Source: SIG575 sp964507395 (lineage in GTDB: Bacteria > Bacillota > Clostridia > Oscillospirales > Acutalibacteraceae). From it: DNA of 64,000 nucleotides. Under the pieces are notes generated by a model. That model was not told the origin of the DNA. It did no database searches and worked only from the letters and a program-made list of their open reading frames with translations. Below, in pieces: positions 50,228-59,094 of this stretch. Numbering within the stretch: position 1 is the first letter of the stretch; each line of letters opens with the position of its first letter. A program made the translations under genes and the position numbers. The DNA lies in assembly GCA_964507395.1 (NCBI GenBank), contig CAZDQE010000002.1:35574-99573 (forward strand). Direction: 5' to 3'.

Positions 50228-51379
50228 TCAAATAAGCTTCGCAAGAAGCCTTTTGAATGCAAGAGGCAGTTTTAATGTATCAATGTTTTCAGGTGATAAC
50301 AAATTATATACTGCCAATTTTTCCCCGTCAAGAGAGAATTCAACATTTCCCAGCGTCTGACCTTTTTCAACGGGAGCATTGACTCCTACCGAAAGAGTAA
50401 CAGTCTGTTTTATATCGCCCTTACGCCCTTTTTTCACAAGAACAGGCTCAGTTTCGGGTATTGCAGGGGACACGGTATCCTTCTCACCTTTCATTACAAG
50501 AACATCGGTTATGAGGCTTTTGTCAATTTCGGGTGTTACGCTTTCATAATTTGAAAAGCCCCAGTCAAGAAGAGCCTTCGCCGTTTCAAAGCGGTCTGTG
50601 CTGTTTTCGCATCCCATTACAACTGCCACAAGGTGCAGTCCCTCTCTTTCGGCGGTGGCGCTCAGACAACAGCCTGCCTTCGAGGTCGTTCCTGTTTTCA
50701 GACCTGTTGTGCCTGCATAAAATCTGACAAGCTTATTTGTGTTGACAAGCTCCGTTTCGCCGTTTCTCAGACTGTCCATCCACACGGTTGTGTATTTCGT
50801 GATGATTTCCTTGTGCTTCATCAGTTCTCTTGACATAACAGCCACATCATAAGCAGATGTGTAATTAGTGTCCGTATCGTCAAGACCGCTGCAGTTGACA
50901 AAGGTTGTTTCGTTCATTCCAAGCTCCTTTGCCCTGTTATTCATAAGCTGAATAAAAGCCTTTTCACTGCCTGCAATATATTCGCCGAGCGCACAGCAAG
51001 CATCATTTGCGCTTGCGATTGCAACAGCTTTCAGAAGGTCGTCAACGCTCATTTCTTCGCCCTCCTTCAGCCATATCTGAGAACCGCCTTTTCCTGCGGC
51101 ATGAGCAGAGGTTGTCACCATGTCGCTGAGTGCTATTTTATTTTCAGCCACTGCCTCGGTAAAAAGAAGAAGCGGCATGATTTTTGTGACAGACGCAGGC
51201 GGTAATTTTTCATGAGAATTTTTCTCCATTAATATTTTGCCCGAAGTAACGTCCATTAAAATTGCAGATTTCGCCTTGATTTCCACAGGATAGTTTTCTT
51301 CCTCGGCAAAAGCTGTCACAGAAAACGTAAGACTCACACAAAGCAGAACGCATAAAAAACTCAAAAACTTTTTCATCAT
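50228..51379 (-). CDS. D-alanyl-D-alanine carboxypeptidase (DacF/PBP5 type)
   Basis: A 383-residue penicillin-binding protein trimming pentapeptide stems outside the membrane. Signal peptide at the N-terminus (KKFLSFLCVLLCVSLTFSVTAFA). Active-site motifs are SVTK (nucleophile Ser), SAN and KTGTT, in normal order; the PBP5-type C-terminal domain (KKGRKGDIKQTVTLSVG) and an amphipathic tail (LPLAFKRLLAKLI) that attaches to the membrane complete it. ATG 51379 is preceded by AAAGGGG; the next codon (51376) is also ATG. It could be DacA or DacF; not resolved. Confidence 0.93.
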   Translation of the reverse strand: MMKKFLSFLCVLLCVSLTFSVTAFAEEENYPVEIKAKSAILMDVTSGKILMEKNSHEKLPPASVTKIMPLLLFTEAVAENKIALSDMVTTSAHAAGKGGSQIWLKEGEEMSVDDLLKAVAIASANDACCALGEYIAGSEKAFIQLMNNRAKELGMNETTFVNCSGLDDTDTNYTSAYDVAVMSRELMKHKEIITKYTTVWMDSLRNGETELVNTNKLVRFYAGTTGLKTGTTSKAGCCLSATAEREGLHLVAVVMGCENSTDRFETAKALLDWGFSNYESVTPEIDKSLITDVLVMKGEKDTVSPAIPETEPVLVKKGRKGDIKQTVTLSVGVNAPVEKGQTLGNVEFSLDGEKLAVYNLLSPENIDTLKLPLAFKRLLAKLI

Positions 51380-51437
51380 ATAATCCCCTTTCTCATAATA
51401 CTTTATGAAAAAGAATGCCACTTAATTCCCTGCAGGC

Positions 51438-51466
51438 TTGTCAGAAATATTTTTGTGTGATAAAAT
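51438..51466 (+). promoter_or_regulatory. Promoter of the DUF2752 gene
   Basis: TTGTCA (51438-51443), 17-base spacer, TAAAAT (51461-51466). Confidence 0.7.
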
Positions 51467-51493
51467 TAAACAAAAACGACCTGAGTTGAGATT

Positions 51494-51838
51494 ATGAAAA
51501 AAATATATGACCTTCCGAAAAAAATATTATTCACCGCCTTTTACCTCGCTCTGCTGTTTGCCCTTTATAAGCTTGGAGCAAGTTGTATTTTTCTGCGTTT
51601 TCTTCACATTCCCTGCCCCGGCTGCGGTATGACAAGAGCACTCATTTCAGTTCTTCATTTTGATTTTTCCGGCGCACTCGGCTATCACTTTATGTTCTGG
51701 ACTGCACCTGTTCTGTACCTTTACTTTCTGTTTGACGGAAAGCTGTTCAAAAACAAAAAGCTGAATAAAACAGTTTTTATTCTTATTGCCGTAGGCTTCG
51801 GTATAAATTGGATTTTTAAAATATTAAATTTCTGTTAA
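51494..51838 (+). CDS. DUF2752 membrane protein
   Basis: A 114-residue protein with three hydrophobic helices. The hallmark is HIPCPGCGMTRAL, with two Cys in a CPxCG motif facing the membrane surface, then a second helix (YHFMFWTAPVLYLYFLF). The function of DUF2752 is unknown; members often neighbour TM2 proteins, as here (next gene). Basic residues at both ends suggest a small inner-membrane protein. Confidence 0.88.
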   Translation: MKKIYDLPKKILFTAFYLALLFALYKLGASCIFLRFLHIPCPGCGMTRALISVLHFDFSGALGYHFMFWTAPVLYLYFLFDGKLFKNKKLNKTVFILIAVGFGINWIFKILNFC

Positions 51839-51845
51839 TATTTTA

Positions 51846-51874
51846 TTGACATGTTTCGACAATAATGCTATAAT
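51846..51874 (+). promoter_or_regulatory. Promoter of the TM2 gene
   Basis: TTGACA (51846-51851), 17-base spacer, TATAAT (51869-51874), consensus. Confidence 0.9.
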
Positions 51875-51915
51875 CAAAATATATTAGACAATCATTTCAC
51901 TTAGGAGGGTAATTT

Positions 51916-52296
51916 ATGTATTGTAAAAATTGTGGCGAAATGATGAATGACAATCAGGCTATCTGCATAAAATGCGGAGTCAAAACAGGTGACGGATCAA
52001 ACTTCTGCCAGAACTGCGGTAGCCCTATGTCACCGGGTGCTGAAATTTGTCTTGCTTGCGGTGTTGCACAGAAAAAAGCAGGCAGTCTTGGCGGTCAGGA
52101 CAAAATTACCATCGCTCTTCTCTGCTTCTTCCTCGGTGGACTCGGCGTTCATAACTTTATCATGGGTGAATCAAAGAAAGGTATCTTCAAAATCGTTATG
52201 TCACTTTGCTTCGGCATCGGCGCTATTCTCGCGCTCGTTGATTTTGTGAAAATCCTCACTGATAAATACGAAGTCAACCCTGATAAGCTTTTCTGA
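51916..52296 (+). CDS. Zinc-ribbon and TM2 domain protein
   Basis: A 126-residue membrane protein. Residues 1-52 hold paired zinc-ribbon motifs (CKNCG/CIKCG, CQNCG/CLACG). The C-terminal half is a TM2 domain: two helices separated by GGLGVHNFIMG, with LALVDFVKILT ending. TM2 domains are common in gut Clostridia; function unknown. Ribosome site GGAGGG; own promoter and strong terminator. Confidence 0.9.
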   Translation: MYCKNCGEMMNDNQAICIKCGVKTGDGSNFCQNCGSPMSPGAEICLACGVAQKKAGSLGGQDKITIALLCFFLGGLGVHNFIMGESKKGIFKIVMSLCFGIGAILALVDFVKILTDKYEVNPDKLF

Positions 52297-52316
52297 GCTT
52301 TAATCACAGATTATCG

Positions 52317-52337
52317 GACCGTGCAACAAGCACGGTC
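52317..52337 (+). terminator. Terminator after the TM2 gene
   Basis: GACCGTGC (52317-52324), loop AACAA, GCACGGTC (52330-52337), then TTTTTC. Confidence 0.9.
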
Positions 52338-52381
52338 TTTTTCTTTAATAATTTTTAATTGTAAACATATTGTTTATAATA

Positions 52382-52409
52382 TTGCTTTTTTGTACTTTTA
52401 TGCTATAAT
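52382..52409 (+). promoter_or_regulatory. Promoter of the Cys-repeat secreted protein gene
   Basis: TTGCTT (52382-52387), 16-base spacer, TATAAT (52404-52409) with TG-type extension (TGCTATAAT). Confidence 0.65.
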
Positions 52410-52445
52410 CTAATTGTAATTTTATTTTGTAAGGAGATGTAAATA

Positions 52446-53414
52446 ATGAAAAAGATGAAAAAAATTATTTCTGCTTTTCTTGCACTTGCGATGTCTCTTT
52501 CTATGGCATCAGTTGCTGCAAGTGCAGAAGAAGAGATCACATGCGAGCACGAATACGGCAAATGGATCATCAGTAAGGACGAGACCTGTGCTGAGGACGG
52601 CATCAAGTACAGAGAATGTACAAAATGCGATTCATCAGTTAAGGGTCACATTGAAACAGGCTTCGTAAAGGCTCTCGGACATTCCTTCGGCGAAGGTGTT
52701 GTTACTGCTCCCACATGCGGCAGCGTCGGATACACAACATACACATGCGAAAATTGCGGTGATACAAAAACAGATAGTGAAGTTTCCGCTCTTCAGCATA
52801 CATACGGCGAATGGACGGTAACACTTGAGCCCACATGTACAGAAGCAGGTTCAAAAGAAAAAGTTTGTTCTGTCTGCGATGAAACAGCAGAGGGTCATGT
52901 GATTACCGAAGCAATCCCCGCTTCCGGGCACACTTACGATTCAGAAATAATTGCTCCCACATACGACGAGGGCGGCTATACTCTCAACACTTGCTCAGTA
53001 TGCGGCGACAGTTACAAGGACAATTTTACAAACAAGCTTGACGGTAAGGTTGAGGCTGTTGACCTTGGTGAAAAACTGGTTATAAAATACGGCGAAATCG
53101 GTCAGCTCTCACCTGCTGTTACAATGGGCGGAAGTGTTGCATACACCGTTACATACACATCAGATGCTGAAAACGTCGCAACAGTTGACGAAAACGGTAA
53201 CGTTACAGGAATGGGCATGGGTACCACAGTTATCACATGCACAGTAACTGACCAATACGGAAACGTAGTAACTGACACTGTTGATGTTCAGGTTAAATTC
53301 TCATTTGCTAACTGGATGCAGATTCTCCGTCAGGTTCTTCAGGCTGCAATTGACATCGTACTCGGCGGTCTCGATTTCACACCTATCAAGGATCTTATCA
53401 GCGGTAATAAATAA
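52446..53414 (+). CDS. Secreted protein with Cys-pair repeats and Big2 domain
   Basis: A 322-residue exported protein (signal peptide 1-26, ending VAASAEEE). Residues about 35-195 contain four repeats of roughly 40 residues, each with a C-x2-C pair and an x-H-x-Y/F-G-x-W/V start (HEYGKW...CTKC, HSFGEG...CENC, HTYGEW...CSVC, HTYDSE...CSVC). A Big2 domain follows (PAVTMGGSVAYTVTYTSDAENVATVDENGNVTGMGMG). The last 35 residues (FSFANWMQILRQVLQAAIDIVLGG) form an amphipathic, hydrophobic tail. Probably surface exposed; the repeats could bind metal or form disulfides. No enzymatic motif. The tail resembles that of the protein at 55670. Confidence 0.72.
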   Translation: MKKMKKIISAFLALAMSLSMASVAASAEEEITCEHEYGKWIISKDETCAEDGIKYRECTKCDSSVKGHIETGFVKALGHSFGEGVVTAPTCGSVGYTTYTCENCGDTKTDSEVSALQHTYGEWTVTLEPTCTEAGSKEKVCSVCDETAEGHVITEAIPASGHTYDSEIIAPTYDEGGYTLNTCSVCGDSYKDNFTNKLDGKVEAVDLGEKLVIKYGEIGQLSPAVTMGGSVAYTVTYTSDAENVATVDENGNVTGMGMGTTVITCTVTDQYGNVVTDTVDVQVKFSFANWMQILRQVLQAAIDIVLGGLDFTPIKDLISGNK

Positions 53415-53428
53415 TCAAAGCAAGACTT

Positions 53429-53456
53429 AAGGCAGAGGTCAAAAGACCTCTGCCTT
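53429..53456. terminator. Bidirectional terminator
   Basis: AAGGCAGAGGTC (53429-53440), loop AAAA, GACCTCTGCCTT (53445-53456); perfect 12-bp stem between convergent genes. Confidence 0.9.
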
Positions 53457-53459
53457 TTC

Positions 53460-53963
53460 TTATTTTTTTCTGTATCTGTACACAGCAACCAGAGATGAAA
53501 TAATTCCTGCTATCTGTGCGAAAATTGCAGTTGAGCCAAGAACCGCATGATACACCGTCCAGCAACTCATATTACCCAGAAGAAAAAGTCTGATGTTCTG
53601 TTCTTTCTTCTGAAACATTGCCAACATATACAATATCGCTGCCGCAATTGACAATATATCAACGGGTGATTTAAAGGTGATTACACCTGCAGTCACATAA
53701 AGAACGAAAAATATTATTTTCTCCGCAAGATGAATGTCTGTCCCCTTTTTGTCATGCCACAGAGACACAAACAACTGAAAAACGGCAACAACACATATTA
53801 TTGCACCCGAGCCCGCACCGCCCAGCAGATAAATATTCAGTGCCGACAAAAGATTCACCACGATCGACAGAACAAACATATGCTTTTTGTTTTTCAATTG
53901 CAGATTAATTATTGCTCCTACTGTTACAAGAATACCGACAGCTTGTCCTATGTAATACGTCAT
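53460..53963 (-). CDS. YgjV family inner membrane protein
   Basis: A 167-residue protein with about five hydrophobic helices, matching the Imp-YgjV family by NLQLKNKKHMFVLSIVVNLLSALNIYLLGG and the later FLLGNMSCWTVYHAVLGS, whose NxxW pattern is a family feature. Function unknown. The stop is 3 bases past a shared bidirectional terminator. Confidence 0.82.
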   Translation of the reverse strand: MTYYIGQAVGILVTVGAIINLQLKNKKHMFVLSIVVNLLSALNIYLLGGAGSGAIICVVAVFQLFVSLWHDKKGTDIHLAEKIIFFVLYVTAGVITFKSPVDILSIAAAILYMLAMFQKKEQNIRLFLLGNMSCWTVYHAVLGSTAIFAQIAGIISSLVAVYRYRKK

Positions 53964-54038
53964 AATTTCACCCTAAAAAAATTTGTCGTGGAATATTATA
54001 ACACAAGCGAAAGAAAAAAGCCATCTTTTCACCTGAAA

Positions 54039-55463
54039 TTAAAGATTTATAAAATCGAGAAGCGTCATTGCGGCTTCCCCTCTTGTAACTGACTGCGTGG
54101 GAATGGGAATTGCGTGTCCGAACACAAAGAAAATTGCTTTGATGATCGTACCGAAGCTCGCATCGTTTGCGACAGATGCATGGAAGAGAGTGATAGCAAG
54201 TCTCATTTCCGTAAGTTGTTCATCGGGATGGAATTTGCCGTTCACACCAAGAGAAAGAATACCTTCATCAAGTGCCCATATGATTGCTGTCTTTGCAGAA
54301 TCGTCATCAGCTATATCTGAAATTTCTCTATCTGCAGAAATTTCAGGTTTGCCTGCAATTGCATATAGAGCTTCTGCCAACTGCGACTTTGTAAATGCAC
54401 CGTCCGGACTGAAGCGCGTAGCGCTTGTGCCTTCCATAATACCGTTTTCATACATATACGCTACTGCCTGATAATATGTTGTACCGTATTTCACATCAGA
54501 ATATGGGAATCTTGCATCGGGAAGTGCTTCAAGAATCTTATCAGCAATAAATCTGTGCCCCGCAACATTGGGATGCGTTTCGTCGCAGGTTGTGCCTGTT
54601 ACATCAACAAACGTATAGCCGTATTTTTCTGCGCCCTTCTTCATGGGACCGTTTGCGAAATCAACAATTGCCTGTGCAATATTAAGCTTGATGATGGCCT
54701 TTTCGTTATTTGCCACATCTTCTTCTGTTTTTACTCCTGTATCAAACATACCGATAACAAGAAGTGTAACATCAGGATTCAGTCTGTAAATGTCCTCAAT
54801 CATGGGGTCCCAGTTGTTGAAAAGTGAATTTATCCCGTATTCAAGTGCCTCCGGAACTGCAGCAACAACATTGGGAAGAACGCCCATTGTGTCTGCAAGG
54901 TCAAGGAACTCGTCTAAAGCATCGTTTTCAACGCCTTTTTCGGCAAGAAGAGTCCTTGCTTTATTAACGAATTCCGTAAGAAGTCCGTCCTCTTCCATAA
55001 TATCAGAGATTACCCAGCCAAGATAAGCTCCGAAGTCGTTACCGCCGATTCCGAGGGTAATAAGCCCCGCATTGGCAATTGACTCACGAAAATAAGGAGC
55101 CATAGCCTCGATTTCTGCGTTGGAAGTATGTGAACCGTGGAAAAGATAACCGTCCTCTACAGGAAAATCGTCCTCAAGAAGATGACGAAGTTCAAGTGTT
55201 CTGAAGCCGGGGCACGCAAGAGGAATCAGCTCAACGCCAAGGTCATCAGCCACAAAATCAGAGTAAGAATTTTCTACTCTTTTGAATTCGCTGTCAACAT
55301 ACTCAACATCATTGTAACCGCTCGCAACGCTGTCACCGAGAAGCACATAAGTGCCATAGTCAAAGTATTCTTTTTCGCCGTCTGCCGCAAAGCATACCGA
55401 CAGGCTTGCAAGCAATGCAAAAACAAGAGCAAGTGCTGTGATTTTTTTAATTGTCTTTTTCAT
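54039..55463 (-). CDS. Secreted SGNH/GDSL hydrolase with SLH domains
   Basis: A 474-residue exported esterase. Signal peptide at 1-26. The SGNH blocks are VLLGDSVASGYNDV (nucleophile Ser), ITLGIGGNDFG (oxyanion Asn) and DETHPNVAGHRFIADKI (Asp-x-x-His). The C-terminal 150 residues contain two SLH repeats (YQAVAYMYENGIMEGTSATRFSPDGAFTKSQ and EGILSLGVNGKFHPDEQLTEMRL), which tether proteins to pyruvylated cell-wall polymers. It probably deacylates or hydrolyses lipid or carbohydrate esters at the cell surface. Confidence 0.9.
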   Translation of the reverse strand: MKKTIKKITALALVFALLASLSVCFAADGEKEYFDYGTYVLLGDSVASGYNDVEYVDSEFKRVENSYSDFVADDLGVELIPLACPGFRTLELRHLLEDDFPVEDGYLFHGSHTSNAEIEAMAPYFRESIANAGLITLGIGGNDFGAYLGWVISDIMEEDGLLTEFVNKARTLLAEKGVENDALDEFLDLADTMGVLPNVVAAVPEALEYGINSLFNNWDPMIEDIYRLNPDVTLLVIGMFDTGVKTEEDVANNEKAIIKLNIAQAIVDFANGPMKKGAEKYGYTFVDVTGTTCDETHPNVAGHRFIADKILEALPDARFPYSDVKYGTTYYQAVAYMYENGIMEGTSATRFSPDGAFTKSQLAEALYAIAGKPEISADREISDIADDDSAKTAIIWALDEGILSLGVNGKFHPDEQLTEMRLAITLFHASVANDASFGTIIKAIFFVFGHAIPIPTQSVTRGEAAMTLLDFINL

Positions 55464-55631
55464 TTTTCTGCCTCCGTGATTTTATTCGTAACAATTTGTT
55501 AACATTTAAATTTTATCACATAAAGAAAAGCAAATCAAGTGACAGGTGCCATTGTTAATTATTTTTAATATATTGAGCGGAATTAATATTATACTTTTTA
55601 TTTCAGAGCTCCCCTTTAGTTTAAAATAAAT

Positions 55632-55663
55632 TAAACCACCGGCAGGTGTGCGCCGATGGTTTT
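55632..55663 (-). terminator. Terminator after the Big2 gene at 55670
   Basis: Imperfect stem AAACCA-C-CGGC / GCCG-A-TGGTTT around 55632-55663; on the minus strand the T-rich tail TTTAATTTATTTT follows. Confidence 0.7.
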
Positions 55664-55669
55664 GATTAT

Positions 55670-56653
55670 TTAAAACGCAAACAGATTTCTGATACTTTCA
55701 AAAAGGTCTCTGAAGAATTTTGCAATCATTTCAAAAAATGTGAACTCAACGGTAACCTCGCATGTTGCTTTTTTATTTCCGTCGTATGAGTAAACTTCAA
55801 GAGTTGCTACACCCGGCTCAAGAGCTGTCAGGGTAATAGTGCCGTCTCCGTTGATTACATAATCAGCAACCATATCTCCCGTATCCTCTCCGGAGATTAT
55901 GCAATAAACATCCTGATATGTTGCATCTGAAGGATTTACTGTAACAGAAAGGGTATGTGCATCGTTGTAGCCTAATGCTACTGCAGTTTCAGAAAGTGCA
56001 ATTGATTTTACGTCAACAGTTTTGTAAGTTACCTTATATGTATCAGATGTGCTTTCTGCCATGGGGTATTCTTCACCGGCGAGAGAATAATCAATGAAAT
56101 TTGACTCCTGCTTCATAACGAATGATTTGAGAAGACCCGCTTTTGAAGTTTTTGTCGTAATTGTGATTTTATTTGTGCCGCTGTCCCATGTTTCTGTAAG
56201 ATTGAATACGATTGTCACATCACCGTTTGATGCTGTTGTAAGCTTTGCACTCTTATATGTGAAATTAAACTCTTCAATTCTTCTCTTGACGCTGAACATC
56301 CACACCGTGTCAGGCTGATCGTCAATATACATTTCCTTATCAGATGTGCCATAGTAATATAACGTGTACTTTTCTGTGTTCCAGTCTGTGCCGAAAAGCT
56401 TTTCATTAAACTCAGCAGTTTCCTTTGCATCTTTTGCCGAGAGACCTGAATAGTCGCCTGTCAGCTTGTATTCCCATGTGTTATCAACCTTGATGAGACC
56501 TTTTTTTGCTGTTGTTTGCAGGCAGTTTTCATAGTATGCAAGCATTTCGCTCTTTGAAGATGATGAGCTGATTGCACTTGCCATCATACCGCACATTCCA
56601 AACAATGTGAGCATCACAAGAAATACCGATAAAAATTTACTGATTTTTTTCAT
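55670..56653 (-). CDS. Secreted protein with Big2-like domain and amphipathic tail
   Basis: A 327-residue exported protein (signal peptide 1-28, LSVFLVMLTLFGMCGMMASA). The middle (about 30-205) is a beta-rich domain I cannot name. Residues about 210-300 form a Big2-like fold (KSIALSETAVALGYNDAHTLSVTVNPSDATYQD). The last 22 residues (FFEMIAKFFRDLFESIRNLFAF) form a strongly amphipathic helix. No catalytic motif. Similar tails occur on the proteins at 30767 and 52446. Confidence 0.68.
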   Translation of the reverse strand: MKKISKFLSVFLVMLTLFGMCGMMASAISSSSSKSEMLAYYENCLQTTAKKGLIKVDNTWEYKLTGDYSGLSAKDAKETAEFNEKLFGTDWNTEKYTLYYYGTSDKEMYIDDQPDTVWMFSVKRRIEEFNFTYKSAKLTTASNGDVTIVFNLTETWDSGTNKITITTKTSKAGLLKSFVMKQESNFIDYSLAGEEYPMAESTSDTYKVTYKTVDVKSIALSETAVALGYNDAHTLSVTVNPSDATYQDVYCIISGEDTGDMVADYVINGDGTITLTALEPGVATLEVYSYDGNKKATCEVTVEFTFFEMIAKFFRDLFESIRNLFAF

Positions 56654-56784
56654 AGAAATTACTCCTTTTCTACTGTTCTGTGTTCATTTTACCATTTTCT
56701 CGGAGTTCTTTCAATCCTTTTTTTGGTTTTGACATTTCCAACAAAAAAAGCTTGATTGTTTTGTGATAATTTACAATTTATATG

Positions 56785-56813
56785 TTGACTTTCACCAGTT
56801 AAAGTGATAAACT
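56785..56813 (+). promoter_or_regulatory. Promoter of the Stn-like operon
   Basis: TTGACT (56785-56790), 17-base spacer, TAAACT (56808-56813). A ribosome site AAGGAG precedes the ATG at 56851. Confidence 0.6.
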
Positions 56814-56850
56814 TTTCCCGATAAGTAATTTCACAAGGAGCGTGTGAAAA

Positions 56851-57339
56851 ATGAGTTGTTCTAATTGCGAGAAAAGCGATTTGTCGCTTCTCAATGATAC
56901 TCTGAGCAAATACAAAAATTTAAACGGAAGCCTTATTACCGTGCTGCAGAAAGCACAGGAAATTTACGGCTATCTTCCCACAGATGTTATTTATAAAATT
57001 GCAGAGGAAATGAACCTTACTCCCGCAAAGGTAATGGGAGTTGCTACATTCTACACACAGTTCAGATTCAAGCCTGTGGGCAAATATCTTATTATGCTCT
57101 GTCAGGGTACTGCCTGCCATGTAAACGGCTCGGAAAGAATTGAAAAAACAATAAAGGAAGAACTCGGCATTGCTGACGGTGAAACAACCGAGGACGGTCT
57201 TTTTACTCTTAAAAACGTAGCATGCCTCGGCTGCTGCAGCCTTTCCCCCGTTATGATGATTAACGAAGAAACCTATGGCTCGCTTACTCCTGAAAAAGTT
57301 AAAACAATCCTTAAAAATCTGAAGGAGGGAGAAAAATGA
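56851..57339 (+). CDS. NuoE-like [2Fe-2S] subunit
   Basis: A 162-residue thioredoxin-fold ferredoxin, homologous to NuoE/HydC/HndA. The N-terminal helical bundle (VLQKAQEIYGYLP, VMGVATFYTQFRF) and the four Cys of the [2Fe-2S] cluster (CQGTACH and CLGCCS) are intact. It passes electrons between the NuoF-type FMN subunit and other clusters. First gene of a three-gene operon, overlapping the next by four bases (ATGA). Confidence 0.93.
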   Translation: MSCSNCEKSDLSLLNDTLSKYKNLNGSLITVLQKAQEIYGYLPTDVIYKIAEEMNLTPAKVMGVATFYTQFRFKPVGKYLIMLCQGTACHVNGSERIEKTIKEELGIADGETTEDGLFTLKNVACLGCCSLSPVMMINEETYGSLTPEKVKTILKNLKEGEK

Positions 57340-59081
57340 GAATCGTCGTAGGTCAGGGCAGTTGCGGTATTGCCGCAGGTGCAGGAAAGGTTTATTCTGA
57401 AATTGAAAAATCGCTCTCTGACAAATCTGTTCTTTCAATTACAGGCTGTATCGGTATGTGCTTTTTGGAGCCTATCGTAGATATTTATGATGACGAAAAC
57501 AAGCTTTTGAGACTTGTAAAAGTTACGCCCGATGATGCTGAAAAAATCGCAGAAGCAGTTGAAGAAAATAATTTGCCTATCCTCGAAAATCTTAAAATTT
57601 CTCCTGAAGACGAAGAATTTCTTACAAAACAGACGAGAATCGCTCTGCGCCATTGCGGACTTATAAACCCCGAAAGCATTGATGATTATATTTCAGACGA
57701 CGGATATAAGGCTCTTGAAAAAGCTCTCAGAACCATGTCACCTGAGAGTGTAATTGAAGAAATCAAGACATCAGGTCTGGCAGGCAGAGGCGGTGCAGGC
57801 TTCCCTACTTGGTTCAAGTGGAATGCCGCAAGAAATTCAGACGGTGATGAAAAATACCTTATCTGCAACGCTGACGAGGGCGACCCCGGTGCGTTTATGG
57901 ACAGGGCAGTTATTGAAAGTGACCCTCACAATTTAATCGAGGGTATGCTCATCGGTGCTTATGCTATCGGAGCAAAAGAAGCTGTGGTTTATGTCAGAGC
58001 AGAATACCCCCTCGCAATAGTACGCCTTGAAAATGCAATAAAGCAAGCAGAAGAAAAAGGTCTTATCGGCAATAATATTCTCGGCACAGACTTTTCTTGT
58101 TCCTTCAGAATCAAGGCCGGTGCCGGTGCGTTTGTATGCGGTGAGGAAACTGCACTTATTGAATCTTTAGAGGGCAGCCGCGGTATGCCGAGACTGAAAC
58201 CTCCGTTCCCTGCCGAAGCAGGATATTGGAATAAGCCGTCAAACATCAATAATGTTGAAACCTTTGCAAATGTTTCGTGGATAATTCTCAACGGCGGTGC
58301 AGCCTTCAGCGCAATGGGAACTGAAGACAGCAAAGGCACAAAGGTTTTCGCTCTTACAGGCAAAATCAAACGCGGCGGTCTTGTGGAGATTCCTATGGGC
58401 AAGACACTGCGTGATGTGATTTTTGATATCGGCGGCGGAATAAAAAACGATGCTGAATTCAAAGCTGTTCAGATGGGTGGTCCCTCAGGCGGTTGTATTC
58501 CGAAGGAATTGCTTGACACTGTAATTGATTACAAAAAGCTTGGTGCCACAGGCGCAATTATGGGCTCAGGCGGCATGGTTGTCATGAGCGACAGCACATG
58601 TATGGTAAACATGGCAAAATTCTTCCTTGACTTCACTGCAAAAGAGTCCTGCGGTAAATGCGTTCACTGCAGAATCGGAACGAAGAGAATGCTTGAAATC
58701 CTCACCCGAATCGTTGACGGAGAAGGCAAAGAAGGCGATATTGAACTTCTTGAGGAGCTTTGCTACGGCATCAAAGACGGAGCACTCTGCGGTCTCGGTC
58801 AGACTGCACCTAATCCCGTTCTGACAACTATCAAGTATTTCAGAAATGAGTACACTTCACATATAAACGAGAAAAAATGTCCCTCAATGGAATGTGTTTC
58901 TCTCCTGTCCTACTCAATCAATCCCGAAAGATGCGTTGGCTGTTCCCTTTGCTCAAAGAAGTGTCCCGTTGGTGCAATTTCAGGTGAAATCAAAAAGACC
59001 TTCTCAATCGACAATGAAACATGCATCAAATGCGGACAGTGCAAACAGGTCTGCAGATTCGGTGCAGTAGAAGTGAACTGA
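57336..59081 (+). CDS. NuoF-like NADH-binding flavoprotein subunit
   Basis: A 581-residue electron-bifurcating-type NuoF homologue (HydB/HndC/StnB class). A thioredoxin-like [2Fe-2S] domain is at 1-90. The NADH/FMN domain has GRGGAGFPTWFKW, CNADEGDPGAFMDR and CGEETALIESLEG. The 4Fe-4S motif SCGKCVHCRIG follows, and a C-terminal ferredoxin domain carries CVGCSLCSKKCPVG and CIKCGQCKQVC. It should oxidise or reduce NAD(H). A paralogue lies at 63059 on the opposite strand. Confidence 0.95.
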   Translation: MRIVVGQGSCGIAAGAGKVYSEIEKSLSDKSVLSITGCIGMCFLEPIVDIYDDENKLLRLVKVTPDDAEKIAEAVEENNLPILENLKISPEDEEFLTKQTRIALRHCGLINPESIDDYISDDGYKALEKALRTMSPESVIEEIKTSGLAGRGGAGFPTWFKWNAARNSDGDEKYLICNADEGDPGAFMDRAVIESDPHNLIEGMLIGAYAIGAKEAVVYVRAEYPLAIVRLENAIKQAEEKGLIGNNILGTDFSCSFRIKAGAGAFVCGEETALIESLEGSRGMPRLKPPFPAEAGYWNKPSNINNVETFANVSWIILNGGAAFSAMGTEDSKGTKVFALTGKIKRGGLVEIPMGKTLRDVIFDIGGGIKNDAEFKAVQMGGPSGGCIPKELLDTVIDYKKLGATGAIMGSGGMVVMSDSTCMVNMAKFFLDFTAKESCGKCVHCRIGTKRMLEILTRIVDGEGKEGDIELLEELCYGIKDGALCGLGQTAPNPVLTTIKYFRNEYTSHINEKKCPSMECVSLLSYSINPERCVGCSLCSKKCPVGAISGEIKKTFSIDNETCIKCGQCKQVCRFGAVEVN

Positions 59082-59094
59082 TGGAGGCGAGAAA

